A model generated the notes under the pieces. It was not told the DNA's origin and made no database searches. It saw nothing but the letters and a program-made list of their open reading frames with translations. Shown here piece after piece: positions 38,397 to 48,620 of a stretch of DNA of 64,000 nt. The position numbers and the translations under genes were made by a program. The DNA is taken from the NCBI GenBank assembly GCA_020796225.1, contig CM036759.1:64264590-64328589 (forward strand). Direction: 5' to 3'. The stretch is from Arion vulgaris (Eukaryota > Mollusca > Gastropoda > Stylommatophora > Arionidae). Each line of letters begins with the position of its first letter. Position 1 is the stretch's first letter.

Positions 38397-39680
38397 TTGA
38401 TAAAACGAACACTTTTACCACTATTAAAACATCCAAGCATTAACATGGCAATCAAACGACAACTGATAAACTGCATATTTATTCCAACTCTCTACTATCA
38501 GTGCCAAACATGGCCCCTGACTAAGACACAAGAAAGAAAGATTACAACATGTGAAATGAGATGTCTAATGAGTGGACGCACGCCTACACGGACGGATCGG
38601 CAAATAACGCAATAAGCGATGGCGGAGGAGGAATAGTGCTTAAAATCTCAAAGAAAGTAACGGTCAAGAAAGCGATTGCCACGGGCAAATACTCGAATAA
38701 CTACCGAGCAGAGGCAGAGGCAATCAAAGAGGCGGCCGAAATGATCTTGGAGAGAAGAAACACTTAGACGCAACAAGGTCGTGATATTCACCGATGCTCT
38801 ATCGGTCATCACGGCACTCAAATGCGTTGGCAAAACTGAGATGAATGAGCTCAAAACGTCCCTTGCTGAACTAACGAGTTCACTCAAACGCACCGTCATC
38901 CAGTGGATACCGTCATACTGCAACGTTAGGGGAAACGAAGCAGCCGATAAGCTAGCCAAAGAGGGCGGGCGACTACCTCAGACTGATCTCGAGATCAGTT
39001 ATGAGGAAGTCAAAACAACCATCGGTTCGCACTATAGAAGCAAATGGGCAAAAGACCACCCTCAGTACACAGACAGTGACGGATACTATGGTCTCTCTCG
39101 AAGTGAACAAGTTGCCATATTTCGCCTCCGAACCGGAAACAACAAGCTCAGAGCCCACATGTTCCATAAATTTAAAATTGGCACAACTAGACTGTGTCCT
39201 TGCAAAATGGCAGACATGACGGCAGAACATGTCTTGCAAGACTGTCAACGGTTAGCAGGTATAAGGAAAGAGTCATGGCCACAACACACAGAGCTTCGCG
39301 AAAAGCTGTACGGAGGAACGGAGTCCCTAAAAACAACAGTAAAATTCATGATAAAAGTTGGTCCATCAGTCTAGGCCGGGAACGCAAGAAGAAGAAACAT
39401 CGTTGGTACTATACCATGCATACAGTACATCGAGAAGCAAAGATTCAAGTGGTTCGGCCATCTAATGAGAATGGAACCACATTTACTACCATCACGTGCC
39501 TACAATAATCGACACTCAGGGCGCAGAGCACGAGGCTGGCCAAGAACACGATGGATAGATAACATCTCAGAATCCCTGCGAAAGCATGGACTGACAACGT
39601 CAAGCGCAACACGCATGGAACAAGATAGAAAACTAACTCTCCCCATGACGCTTCACGGCAAATGTGGTTAAGATAAGATA
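38397..39680 (+). mobile_element. RTE-like LINE (family L1c) split by a second LINE
   Basis: The left half (38397-38566) encodes TLLPLLKHPSINMAIKRQLI then NCIFIPTLYYQCQTWPLTKT and TTCEMRCL. The right half (39395-39671) resumes with YIEKQRFKWFGHLMRMEPH, then HSGRRARGWPRTRWIDNISE and SLRKHGLTTSSATRMEQDRK. The two join exactly as in the uninterrupted copy at 62940-63510, where TTCEMRCLRK is followed by CLKYIEKQRMKWFGHLIRR. Confidence 0.85.
38568..39394 (+). mobile_element. LINE with RNase H domain, inserted in L1c
   Basis: 38570-38764 encodes WTHAYTDGSANNAISDGGGG then KAIATGKYSNNYRAEAEAIK. After a frameshift at about 38766 it reads IFTDALSVITALK, TVIQWIPSYCNVRGNEAADK, RLRTGNNKLRAHMFHKFKIG and CPCKMADMTAEHVLQDC. 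These are RNase H motifs (YTDGS, E in AEAEA, FTDALS, GNEAADKLA) followed by a C.C...H.L..C tail. The usual His before CNV is Tyr here. The 3' end is GGGAACGCAAGAAGAAGAAA. A second copy is 55590-56815. Confidence 0.9.
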
Positions 39681-39886
39681 AGATAAAACGGACACAAACC
39701 ACTAAACATTAATAAACATGGACTAAGGATTCATCACCGCCCCTGCAACAGTCAAATCTTTGCAAAAATCAGACTAGCTCAGGACGTAAAACGTATAACG
39801 TGCATACAAGAATGCAGAGGTTTGGTTTCAATTCCATAGTGGGCGTGGAATATTTTTCCAAGCGTAACGTTGGGGGGTTCGTGTAC
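39681..39886. other. No recognised feature
   Basis: A short (GATAA)n run at 39670-39688, then unassigned sequence up to the SINE-C-derived array. Confidence 0.4.
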
Positions 39887-40438
39887 TGCCCACTGAGATC
39901 TTCCTGTGTAAGAAAGAGATGGGAGCACACATGGTTACTGTACTGCCCACTGAGATCTTCCTGTGTAAGAAAGAGATGGAAGCACACATGGTTACTGTAC
40001 TGCCCACTGAGATCTTCCTGTGTAAGAAAGAGATGGAAGCACACATGGTTACTGTACTGCCCACTGAGATCTTCCTGTGTAAGAAAGAGATGGGAGCACA
40101 CATGGTTACTGTACTGCCCACTGAGATCTTCCTGTGTAAGAAAGAGGTGGGATCACACATGGTTACTGTACTGCCCACTGAGATCTTCCTGTGTAAGAAA
40201 GAGATGGAAGCACACATGGTTACTTGTACCTGTCCCACTGAGATCTTCCTGTGTAAGAAAGAGATGGAGCACACATGGTTACTGTACTGCCCACTGAGAT
40301 CTTCCTGTGTAAGAAAGAGATGGAAGCACACATGGTTACTGTACTGCCCACTGAGATCTTCCTGTGTAAGAAAGAGATGGAAGCACACATGGTTACTGTA
40401 CTGCCCACTGAGATCTTCCTGTGTAAGAAAGAGATGGG
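39887..40438. repeat. 57-bp minisatellite, ~9.7 units, from SINE-C
   Basis: Unit TACTGCCCACTGAGATCTTC, then CTGTGTAAGAAAGAGATGGA, then AGCACACATGGTTACTG. This is the 3' segment of SINE-C, where CTGCCCGCTGAGATCTTC is followed by TGTGTA.ACAGAGAT and CACACATGGTTACT (6582-6640). GGA/GGG/GTGG and TTGTACCTGTCC variants mark individual units. Fifty-seven is a multiple of three, hence open frames. Confidence 0.97.
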
Positions 40439-40514
40439 CCAATGTACGACACGAATCCTGTGTAGATAGACACTGGTTACTGAAACTGTGACAAATTCTT
40501 TACAGGACGTCGCC

Positions 40515-40718
40515 ATGAACCACGGTAAACGAGTCGTTGATTTTATAGGCACCACTTATACGTTCAGTAATTTGCCTTTCTGAACGGTCAGCTCTATTTT
40601 TACCGTTCATAAAAACCCACGCGAACAAATTTACTTCCAAATTGCCCGTCGCGGAGTTTGAACCAGGTACGCTTGGGTTGTGATCGAGCTCACTACCACT
40701 TAAGCTACAGACGCCCAC
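40515..40718 (-). mobile_element. SINE-F copy with tRNA-like head
   Basis: On the minus strand GGCGTCTGTAGCTTAAGTGG (A-box-like) and TGGTTCAAACTCCGCG (B-box-like) head the element. Then come TTTATGAACGGTAAAAATAG, CAAATTACTGAACGTATAAG and AAATCAACGACTCG. Confidence 0.82.
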
Positions 40719-41123
40719 ATTGGTGACTTACCGAAATGCAATGATGTTTCAATCAATCAAACAGTACTGCTGGCCTTTATATTGGTTCAGAATGACGAAA
40801 GAGTTAAACATGTAAACTTCTGTACAGACATTTCAAACACAGCATATGCACAGCGTCTGTCTGTTGCCATAACACAGGTCGAGAAACCAAACACAGACTA
40901 ATGTCAGGTTGGCTTAACCCCCCGAGCATTTCTGCGGAACATTTTAAAATTCGCTCTAACATCTGTAGTGTCCTTTTCTTTCATTCTTTCTTTCACTTTC
41001 TACTCTTTCTGTCTTTTCTTTCTTTTTCTGTTGTAAAAACACGAACAATGAAACGATTTTTAACAGGAACCAAGGACAGCAGTAAAATTATTATTCAAAG
41101 AATTGATTATTGGTTACTGTACT
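40719..41123. other. No recognised feature
   Basis: It begins with a SINE-C-like ACTTACCGAAATGCAATGAT scrap, then single-copy sequence with a TTTC-rich patch near 40975-41030. Confidence 0.4.
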
Positions 41124-41298
41124 CGCCCCCGTGTAGTGCCGGGTCCTACAAGGGAATCAAAGAATATTACCACTGCGACCTACAAGGTAGTCGTAAGAGA
41201 CGATTGATGTAGGACCTAGGGAATCTACCCTAGTCAATAAAAATCATCGTAGAAATCGGATGTGCTGGTTTACTTGTAGGCGTATAACTGATACAGCC
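41124..41298 (+). mobile_element. SINE-A copy, 3'-truncated
   Basis: CCCGTGTAGTGCCGGGTCCT, AATCAAAGAATATTACCAC, core AGTCGTAAGAGACGATTG, GGGAATCTACCCTAGTC and TACTTGTAGGCGTATAACTG. Confidence 0.83.
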
Positions 41299-41299
41299 C

Positions 41300-41385
41300 G
41301 TCTGCCTAGCGTGTTCGTAGCGCGTTGGACTACGGGTGACTATCCTCTGTGTGTGCGGGTTCAATTCCGCGGGATAGCAGAAGTC
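41300..41385 (+). mobile_element. tRNA-like SINE head
   Basis: TAGCGCGTTGGACTACGG and GCGGGTTCAATTCCGCGGG lie at A-box/B-box spacing, with GCGGG...CCGC able to pair as a T arm. A full acceptor stem is not evident. It is followed by a reversed SINE-F body. Confidence 0.6.
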
Positions 41386-41595
41386 GACCTCGATCACAGT
41401 AAACGAGTCGTTGATTTTCTAGGAACTATTTATACGTTCAGTAGTTAGCCATTGCTTTATCTGAACGATGCGATCTATTTTTACAGTTCGTAAAAATCCG
41501 CAGGAACTAATTTGCTTCCAAACTGCCCGCCGTAGTGTTTAAACCAGGTACACTTGGGTTGTGATCGAGTTCACTACTGCTTAAGCTACAGGCGC
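41386..41595 (-). mobile_element. SINE-F copy
   Basis: The minus strand begins CGCCTGTAGCTTAAGCAG and has GGTTTAAACACTACGGCGGG, TTTACGAACTGTAAAAATAG, GCTAACTACTGAACGTATAA and AAATCAACGACTCGTTTAC. It ends a few bases before the conserved block upstream of exon 3. Confidence 0.82.
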
Positions 41596-41675
41596 ACATT
41601 TGTACAACGTGTAATTTCAAACTTCTTAAATCGCTTGTTTGATTCAACGTTTATTTTAGTGTTCTCATCCAACAG

Positions 41676-41798
41676 TAGAGAATCGCCAAGAGATCGAAGA
41701 GCATCCCCATATCCATCCAGCAATGTAAGAAAACCTACAGATCTGAGGTGGTCAGACCGGATCAGATCAGATCTGGAGAAAACCGTGGGGACGCTGAG
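41676..41798 (+). CDS. Candidate coding exon 3 (123 nt, phase 2-2)
   Basis: A pyrimidine-rich stretch (TTTATTTTAGTGTTCTCATC) leads to CCAACAG|T, and the exon ends CTGAG|GTAATA. Entry needs one base to finish the CG of exon 2 (CG+T, Arg). The frame then reads RESPRDRRASPYPSSNVRKP, TDLRWSDRIRSDLEKTVGTL plus two bases, with no stop. Entry and exit are both phase 2, so inclusion or skipping keeps frame. The product is basic, Arg/Ser-rich, with a helical C-terminal half; I do not recognise it. An internal GTAAGA at 41725 could be an alternative donor. About 75 bp of upstream sequence and 43 bp of exon recur, diverged, at 61066-61185. Either an exon duplication or a dispersed repeat could explain this, which lowers confidence. 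Confidence 0.5.
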
Positions 41799-41966
41799 GT
41801 AATACTTAGTAAACTGACAGAGAAAGGAGAAATTGCGATTTTTAATATTTAATATTTCATTTTTCCTGTTTTATGCAATACTGTAATTTACTTTATTGAC
41901 ATTTCAAGACCCTAGTATGCAGAAGGTGGGAGGGTCAATTCATTTCCTCATGTGTGGACCGTTGAG

Positions 41967-41967
<1 letters not shown>

Positions 41968-42019
<52 letters not shown>

Positions 42020-42203
42020 CAGGACTATCATCATTGCACTTCGGTGAGTAACTATGTGTGCTCCGATCTCTTTCTTACACAGAAAAATCTCAGTTGCAGT
42101 GCACGAATTCCGTAACACCGGCGAGGCTCACCAATGTAATTTTGAAGATGGAGAAGATATTTTGTAGACATTTTATTTTTAAATCTTTTCTAATGAATTT
42201 TTG
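41968..42203 (-). mobile_element. SINE-C 3' half
   Basis: (GATT)n tail, CATCATTGCACTTCGGTGAG, CTCTTTCTTACACAGAAAAA, CACCGGCGAGGCT and TTTTCTAATGAATTTTTGC. It then gives way to a minisatellite. Confidence 0.85.
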
Positions 42204-42209
42204 CTTCCT

Positions 42210-42605
42210 GATTTGTTTCCTGGAGTCTCTTGAGTTCTGCTTCCCTGGAGTTCTTGTTGCTTCCCTGAGTGTTCTTGTTCTGCTTCCCTGGAGTTCTTGT
42301 TGCTTCCCTGAGTTTTGTTGCTTCCCTGGATTCTTGTTGCTTCCGGGAGTTCTTGTTGTTTCCCCTGGAGTTGCTTATTTTTGTTGCTCCCTGGATTTCT
42401 TGTTGCTTCCCTGTAGTTTTTGTTGCTTCCCTGGATTCTTGTTGCTTCCCTGAGTTTTGTTGCTTCCCTGGAGTTCTTGTTGCTTCCCTGTAGTTTTGTT
42501 GCTTCCCTGGAGTTCTTGTTGCTTCCCCTGGAGTTCTTGTTGCTTCCCTGAGATCTTGTTGCTTCCCTGATTTTGTTGCTTTCCTGGAGTTCTTGCTTCA
42601 TTCCC
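42210..42605. repeat. ~20-bp degenerate minisatellite
   Basis: Units CCTGGAGTTCTTGTTGCTTC with frequent 1-4 bp changes (CCTGAGTTTTGTTGCTTC, CCTGGATTCTTGTTGCTTC). The array starts exactly where SINE-C ends. Confidence 0.9.
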
Positions 42606-42689
42606 CTGATCTTGTGCGACCTATGAATCTGTTGCTTCAGCGGTTTTTGCTGCTTTCCCTGAGTTCGTGGAAACTTCTATATATATATC

Positions 42690-42755
42690 TCAAAAAACAT
42701 TGATTCCGAAATGTGTCTGGCTGCACCAAGAAAATGATATGAGCGCAGTGTGGGC
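42690..42755 (+). mobile_element. hAT MITE fragment
   Basis: CAAAAAACATTGATTCCGAA, ATGTGTCTGGCTGCACCAAG and AAAATGATATGAGCGCAGTG correspond to the inner right half of the 26114 MITE copy. Confidence 0.55.
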
Positions 42756-42779
42756 CTGGTTAATGTAATGTAATGTGTT

Positions 42780-45700
42780 CGGGATGAAAAATAATGTAAA
42801 TGCTAGTATGTATGTTATATGTGTGTTCATGTGCATGTATGTAAGGGATCATTGTGAGCGCTACTGTGTAGTTGTGTGATGTGTTATATGTGGTAGTGTG
42901 TTGTGTTATATGTGTAGTGTGTGTATGTATATGTGTAGTCATGTGTGCATGTATGTTATATGTGTAGTCATGTGTGAATGTATGTTATATGTGTATTCAT
43001 GTGTGTATGTATGTTATATGTGTATTCATGTGTGAATGTATGTTATATGTGTAGTCATGTGTGCATGTATGTTATATGTGTAGTCATGTGTGCATGTATG
43101 TTATATGTGTAGTCATGTGTGCATGTATGTTATATGTGTAGTCATGTGTGCATGTATGTTATATGTGTAGTCATGTGTGAATGTATGTTATATGTGTATT
43201 CATGTGTGCATGTATGTTATATGTGTAGTCATGTGTGCATGTATGTTATATGTGTAGTCATGTGTGCATGTATGTTATATGTGTAGTCATGTGTGTATGT
43301 ATGTTATATGTGTAGTCATGTGTGCATGTATGTTATATGTGTAGTCATGTGTGAATGTATGTTATATGTGTAGTCATGTGTGAATGTATGTTATATGTGT
43401 ATTCATGTGTGCATGTATGTTATATGTGTAGTCATGTGTGCATGTATGTTATATGTGTAGTCATGTGTGCATGTATGTTATATGTGTAGTCATGTGTGCA
43501 TGTATGTTATATGTGTAGTCATGTGTGCATGTATGTTATATGTGTAGTCATGTGTGTATGTATGTTATATGTGTATTCATGTGTGCATGTATGTTATATG
43601 TGTAGTCATGTGTGCATGTATGTTATATGTGTAGTCATGTGTGCATGTATGTTATATGTGTAGTCATGTGTGCATGTATGTTATATGTGTAGTCATGTGT
43701 GCATGTATGTTATATGTGTAGTCATGTGTGCATGTATGTTATATGTGTAGTCATGTGTGAATGTATGTTATATGTGTAGTCATGTGTGTATGTATGTTAT
43801 ATGTGTAGTCATGTGTGAATGTATGTTATATGTGTAGTCATGTGTGCATGTATGTTATATGTGTATTCATGTATGTATGTTATATGTGTAGTCATGTGTG
43901 CATGTATGTTATATGTGTAGTCATGTGTGCATGTATGTTATATGTGTAGTCATGTGTGCATGTATGTTATATGTGTAGTCATGTGTGAATGTATGTTATA
44001 TGTGTAGTCATGTGTGCATGTATGTTATATGTGTATTCATGTATGTATGTTATATGTGTATTATGTGTAATGTATGTTATATGTGTATTCATGTGTGCAT
44101 GTATGTTATATGTGTATTAATGTGTATATGTATTTCATATGTGTATTCATGTGTGTATGTATGTTATATGTGTAGTCATGTGTGCATGTATGTTATATGT
44201 GTATTCATGTGTGAATGTATGTTATATGTGTATCATGTGTTATGTATGTTATATGTGTATTCATTGTGCATGTATGTTATATGTGTATTAATGTGATATG
44301 TATTTATATGTGTATTCATGTGTGTATGTATGTTATATGTGTATTATGTGTTATGTATGTTAGTATTATGTGAGTTATTCATGTGTGTATGTATGTTATA
44401 TGTGTATTCATGTGTGTATGTATGTTATATGTGTATTCATGTGTGTATGTATGTTATATGTGTAGTCATGTGTGTATGTATGTTATATGTGTATTCATGT
44501 GTTATGTATGTTATATGTGTATCATGTGTGTATGTATGTTATAGTGATGGTGATATTAATGTGTATATGTATGTTATATGTGTATTCATGTGTGAATGTA
44601 TGTTATATGTGTATTACATGTGTTATGTATGTATATGTGTATCATGTGTGTATGTATGTTATATGTGTAGTCATGTGTTATGTATGTTATATGTGTATTC
44701 ATGTGTGTATGTATGATTATATGTGTATTCATGTGTGTATGTATGTTATATGTGTATTCATGTGTGAATGTATGTTATATGTGTATTAATGTGTATATGT
44801 ATGTTATATGTGTATTCATGTGTGTATGTATGTTATATGTGTATTCATGTGTGTATGTATGTTATATGTGTATTCATGTGTGTATGTATGTTATATGTGT
44901 ATTCATGTGTGTATGTATGTTATATGTGTATTAATGTGTGTATGTATGTTATATGTGTATTCATGTGTGTATGTATGTTATATGTGTATTCATGTGTGTA
45001 TGTATGTTATATGTTATTCATGTGTATGTATGTTATATGTGTATGTATGTTATGTAGTATGTGTATTAATGTGTGTATGTATGTTATATGTGTATTCATG
45101 TGTGTATGTATGTTATATGTGTATTAATGTGTATATGTATGTTATATGTGTATTCATGTGTGTATGTATGTTATATGTGTATTAATGTGTATATGTATGT
45201 TATATGTGTATTCATGTGTGTATGTATGTTATATGTGTATTCATGTGTGAATGTATGTTATATGTGTATTCATGTGTTGTGTATGTTATATGTGTAGTCA
45301 TGTGTGTATGTATGTTATATGTGTATTCATGTGTTCATGTATGTTATATGTGTAGTCATGTGTGCATGTATGTTATATGTGTATTCATGTGTGCATGTAT
45401 GTTATATGTGTAGTCATGTGTGCATGTATGTTATATGTGTATTCATGTGTGCATGTATGTTATATGTGTAGTCATGTGTGCATGTATGTTATATGTGTAT
45501 TCATGTGTGCATGTATGTTATATGTGTAGTCATGTGTGCATGTATGTTATATGTGTATTCATGTGTGCATGTATGTTATATGTGTAGTCATGTGTGCATG
45601 TATGTTATATGTGTATTCATGTGTGCATGTATGTTATATGTGTAGTCATGTGTGCATGTATGTTATATGTGTATTCATGTGTGCATGTATGTTATATGTG

Positions 45701-45868
45701 TAGTCATGTGTGCATGTATGTTATATGTGTATTCATGTGTGCATGTATGTTATATGTGTAGTCATGTGTGCATGTATGTTATATGTGTATTCATGTGTGC
45801 ATGTATGTTATATGTGTAGTCATGTGTGCATGTATGTTATATGTGTATTCATGTGTGTATGCATGTTC
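42780..45868. repeat. 29-bp minisatellite, ~107 units
   Basis: Unit TGTATGTTATATGTGTAGTC then ATGTGTGCA, with variants AGTC/ATTC/ATTAA and GCA/GAA/GTA. Subregions differ: 42.95-43.99 kb is mainly AGTC..GCA, 44.1-45.3 kb mainly ATTC..GTA with many deletions, and 45.3-45.86 kb strictly alternates AGTC and ATTC units (58-bp dimer). Cys/Met/Val-rich frames are artefacts. Confidence 0.97.
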
Positions 45869-45984
45869 AGTTTGTCTCAAATAAACAAGCACAATGCTTA
45901 TGCATTTGTTTGGCAACTCTGTCGATCGAACTTACCTGATTATCTGTGTCTAACAGACAGTTACAAAAGACACTCCTAGTAAAG

Positions 45985-46195
45985 CTATATTTTATAATAC
46001 CTAGCACTTTTAAAACGGTTAATTAATAGGTTTACTTAAAAACGCTTCTGTAGAGCTAGATAATGAGTGTGTAAGAATACCTAGTTCTAAATAGGTTAAT
46101 TGTAATTGTCTTAAAAACGCTGGTCTGTAGAGCTAGATAATGAGTGCTGTAAGAAATAACGGTCTGTGGTTCAAATCCGGCGTTTTGTAATTTGG
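45985..46195 (+). mobile_element. Tandemly duplicated segment with tRNA-like end
   Basis: TTAAAAACGCT...CTGTAGAGCTAGATAATGAG occurs twice (about 46037 and 46111), each with GGTTAATT. The second ends GTCTGTGGTTCAAATCCGGCG, a B-box-like sequence, so this may be a SINE head. Confidence 0.5.
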
Positions 46196-46469
46196 TTGTT
46201 TTTTGTTCCGGAAGCCCCTAATACTTGCTCACTGTCTATTTATTGATCATGTTCATTGGCTTTGGTGCTTCCCTTGTGGCTCTTTAACAAAACTTCTCTC
46301 TTCCATTAACATGCTTTGTCATCTCTCTCCGATTGAATCGCTTACCAACAACACCTCAAACCGAACCACTTACTTGCTCACACAGCCGTGACTTCAGTGG
46401 CAATTTGTTGTCAATTGTTCAATTGCTTGTTCTGCTTCCAGCCTCTCATACTCTCATGTAGTGTCAATT
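46196..46469. other. No recognised feature
   Basis: Single-copy in this window, with no motif. Confidence 0.4.
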
Positions 46470-46812
46470 TACACGGTTCGTGCTAGTGAATAGAGAGTCT
46501 ATTCTTGTCTCGTGCTAGTGAATAGAGAGTCTATTCTTGTCTCGTGCTAGTGAATAGAGAGTCTATTCTTTTCTCGCTGTGCTAGTGAATAGAGAGTCTA
46601 TTCTTGTCTCGTGCTAGTGAATAGAGAGTCTATTCTTGTCTCGTGCTAGTGAATAGAGAGTCTATTCTTGTCTCGTGCTAGTGAATAGAGAGTCTATTCT
46701 TGTCTCGTGCTAGTGAATAGAGAGTCTATTCTTGTTTTGGGCGTGCTAGTGAATAGAGAGTCTATTCTTGTCTCTGCTAGTGAATAGAGAGTCTATTCTT
46801 GTCTCGTGAGTG
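46470..46812. repeat. 32-bp minisatellite, ~10 units
   Basis: Unit GTGCTAGTGAATAGAGAGTC then TATTCTTGTCTC. GAATAGAGAGTCTATTC is a near-perfect palindrome in every unit, so single strands could form serial hairpins. Confidence 0.95.
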
Positions 46813-47224
46813 CAATAGGTGGTTGAGTATTTGTCTCGTATCTGCCAAATAGGCTGCATTTGATAACATAGATTAATACGAATCTGCTCTTTCTATTTCC
46901 ACGTAGTCTACTACCAACTGATTTTTTTTAAATTCATTTTGCCCCACTTATAAAAATTTATGTGGACGCCCATGATGACCAATATCACTGCACTTCTTTT
47001 AAAAACATTTGTACTCGATCTCTTTTCTTTTACACCAGAAAATTATTTGTAGTACCAGCCAGTTCTCTTTGACTTTGAGTTTTGTTAGAGCTACTTACGT
47101 AAGAGTCTGAAAGTGATGGATACAAATAGAAAAAAATAGATGGTGCCACCACGCAAGGAGGAAAAGAGTTCCAGAGAGGGTCGCATTGATCTTTTGTCAA
47201 ATGTTTATGTGTCTAAAGAGGTAC
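46813..47224. other. Mostly unrecognised; LINE scrap
   Basis: ATTTGTAGTACCAGCCAGTT, TCTTTGACTTTGAG (47045-47080) matches the 17560-17595 part of LINE family L1a. The rest has no motif. Confidence 0.45.
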
Positions 47225-47460
47225 TACTTTATCCATGTTTATTATAACAGCTTAGTCATCCAATTAATTGTTGCATTGATTGCAAGTTCTTGGAGGGAGG
47301 GGGTTTGAGGTCCATCAAATTAATTGTTGCATTGATTGCAAGTTCTTGTGGGGGAGGTGGAAAAAGGGGAGGGGTGTTCGACGTCCATCAAATTAATTGT
47401 TGCATTGACTGCATTAATTGTTATGACTGCAAGTTCTTGCGGGGGGTGGGGGTGGTTATT
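47225..47460. repeat. Diverged tandem repeat, 3-4 units of ~70-90 bp
   Basis: Units share CAAATTAATTGTTGCATTGA and CTGCAAGTTCTTG followed by a G-rich segment (GGGGG runs). Confidence 0.85.
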
Positions 47461-47599
47461 AAACATCTATAAACCACATTTGTTTGTACTCTGGGGAATT
47501 GTATAGGACATATAAATTAAGACCGCTTACACGAAGCTGTCGCTACGCGTGTGCAGGCCAACATATTGATTTTCTCTACAAGGAAGAAAACTTTTAGCA

Positions 47600-47672
47600 G
47601 TGCCGAGGGTTCGAACACGGGATGTTGCGGTCAGGAAATGCCACCGTTTTTAACCATTCGTCCACCCGCTCT
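47600..47672 (-). mobile_element. tRNA-like SINE head
   Basis: The minus strand reads GCGGGTGGACGAATGGTTAA and CGTGTTCGAACCCTCGGCA at A/B-box spacing. No conventional acceptor stem was found and no SINE body was matched. Confidence 0.5.
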
Positions 47673-47974
47673 ACCAAACTATCAATATGTGAGAACTCGT
47701 ACTTTCATGTGAATCTGCTTCTTCTTCTTCTTAGAACCTCAAAGAATTATGCGTTGTCACTCATTTTTCCACTAAGAGTAAAGGAGAGCACCCGAGTTTT
47801 CTTGCAGACCCAGAAGATTCCCAAAACACCTTCAGGCGTGTAGTGAGTGATATGTCTAGAGTTGTGGTATCTCCTACTCAGGTAGAGTCTATTAGTGGTC
47901 ACTTCAGTACACCCTCAGTTATAGCGCAGTAGGCGCTTAAATCATCATTTATAGCCTGGATCTATCTTCTCCAT

Positions 47975-48620
47975 AGTCTTCCTCTTCTCCTCTTTGCCGG
48001 GATGCTTCCTTCCATTATAGTCTTCTCCAACCCTTCGTGTCACTTTATATGTCCAAAATACTTTAATTTTCTCATTCTTTTTGTAGCATCAGTCAGTTTT
48101 CTTTGATTTTGAGGTCTTTCTGGATAAGTCTATTTGTTTTCTTCTCTGTCCATGATGTCCGGCGGACTCTTCTATATCTTCTATAACACTTCTTCTTTCG
48201 TTCGTTCGTTCGTTCTTTACGACCAATTTTAATCACTCTTTGTGATATGTTTGATCTTTGCCAAGAACGTGTATACGTTGCATATTGGTTTGTAGGCCCC
48301 TAAACGCATAGACTTCTACACGTTTAGGACACATGCATCCGATTTCCTCCAAACCTCCTTAGTCGCCTCTTACGACATGCATGGAAGGTAACAGTGGTTC
48401 TATTCTTACACTCCAAATTTGGGCCCTGGTAACCACTCGGGAGCTATAACACTTATATTCAAAAGCTCATTTATGTTTGTCCACTGCGTTGTTAAATGCA
48501 TATGCTTCACAACCGTGTATATGTTTATGTATGTGTCATTGTATGTGTGTATGCTCTTGTTTCGCTTGTCTTTAAGCTCATGTCTAAATTTAACTTTGAA
48601 AGATTCTGCACCTTTGCGTA
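47975..48620 (-). mobile_element. LINE family L1a fragment split by SINE-B
   Basis: 47975-48191 matches 17450-17660 (CTTCTCCTCTTTGCCGG, CACTTTATATGTCCAAAATA, TTTGATTTTGAGGTCTTTCT). After the SINE it continues ATATTCAAAAGCTCATTTAT and TTGTTAAATGCATATGCTTC, like 17665-17715. CTATAACACTT flanks the insert on both sides. Confidence 0.85.
48192..48443 (-). mobile_element. SINE-B copy, full length with 11-bp duplication
   Basis: Tail CTTCTTTCGTTCGTTCG, ACCAATTTTAATCACTCTTT, TTTGATCTTTGCCAAGAACG, core CGCCTCTTACGACATGC and head GGGCCCTGGTAACCACTCGG. The target duplication CTATAACACTT is at 48181-48191 and 48444-48454. Confidence 0.93.

Noticed and set aside
38568..39374. Host RNase H gene
   Set aside because: Frameshifted, altered catalytic residues, LINE-type C.C...H.L..C tail, second decayed copy at 55590, and insertion inside another LINE.
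47750..47850. Further exon of the host gene after CTTCTTCTTAG
   Set aside because: The acceptor-like stretch is the remnant of a SINE GAA tail in reverse; no donor in matching phase and no motif.
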